Shown here one piece after another: positions 5,552 through 5,649 of a stretch of 5,649 nt of DNA. The notes beneath the pieces are model-generated. The model searched no databases and was not told the origin of the DNA. It saw nothing but the letters and a program-made list of their open reading frames with translations. Made by a program: the position numbers and the translations under genes. The DNA lies in NCBI GenBank assembly GCA_036257595.1, contig DATAFF010000126.1, positions 1 through 5,649 of the forward strand, read 5' to 3'. The first letter of the stretch is position 1. Each line of letters begins with the position of its first letter. The stretch comes from DATAFF01 sp036257595. GTDB taxonomy: Bacteria > Pseudomonadota > Alphaproteobacteria > Rhizobiales > Aestuariivirgaceae.

Positions 5552-5649
5552 ATGTCAAAACTGCTGGTCGCCGTTATGGCGGCAACCGTATTCACAATGG
5601 TGGGCGCGGCCTTGCTCGCCACCAGCTACAGCATGAGCGCTCCCTCGCA
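5552..5649 (+). CDS. Small exported or membrane protein, N-terminal part (3' end outside window)
   Basis: Only the first 32 codons are visible. ATG at 5552 is preceded by AGGA (5541-5544) at 7 bases, a good ribosome binding site. The peptide starts MSKLLVAVMAATVFTMVGAA and continues LLATSYSMSAPS: a lysine then about 20 hydrophobic residues, which fits either a Sec signal peptide or a single membrane anchor. No lipobox Cys is seen in the visible part. Function cannot be assigned. It is separated from the binding-protein gene by 220 bases that include the hairpin element, so it is probably its own transcription unit. Confidence 0.65.
   Translation, partial: MSKLLVAVMAATVFTMVGAALLATSYSMSAPS

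Overview
The window looks like chromosomal DNA from an alphaproteobacterium, most likely in the Hyphomicrobiales (Rhizobiales) or a relative. The signs are high GC in most genes, an alphaproteobacterial-style HspQ, a YejA-like periplasmic binding protein and a type IV RuBisCO-like protein (RLP). The genus cannot be told from sequence reading alone.

Layout: (1) From the left edge to 1499 (+) runs the 3' part of an unrecognised gene. Its protein has a Pro/Ala-rich linker followed by two diverged copies of a helical domain of about 170-185 residues, and its base composition is visibly less GC-rich than the genes to its right. (2) From 3058 down to 1500 (-) lies a tight two-gene operon, an RLP followed by a small cupin, joined by a 4-base ATGA stop/start overlap. 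The cupin stop codon directly abuts the stop codon of gene 1 (TGA|TCA). (3) A divergent intergenic region of about 150 bases (3059-3206) contains a possible heat-shock (RpoH-like) promoter facing right. (4) hspQ (3207-3548, +) overlaps the start of a YejA-type extracellular solute-binding protein gene (3520-5331, +). (5) A 220-base intergenic region opens with a hairpin built from 7-base GGCAGTA-type units that begins in the stop codon of the binding-protein gene, followed by AT-richer DNA. (6) A small membrane or exported protein gene starts at 5552 (+) and is cut by the right edge.

The most interesting unit is the RLP-cupin pair. In Rhodospirillum rubrum an RLP isomerises 5-methylthioribulose 1-phosphate and a cupin then removes methanethiol to give 1-deoxyxylulose 5-phosphate, linking SAM by-product salvage to isoprenoid precursors. 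The translationally coupled pair here has the gene content expected of a minimal two-step version of that shunt. The specificity is inferred and not visible in the sequence, and another RLP chemistry, such as the decarboxylases of apionate catabolism, remains possible. Against RuBisCO, the RLP keeps the lysine that is carbamylated in RuBisCO but has His in place of the metal-ligand Glu, so it should not be annotated as a CO2-fixing enzyme. HspQ and the binding protein appear to be a separate, rightward unit concerned with stress proteolysis and peptide uptake; no permease or ATPase genes accompany the binding protein within the window.
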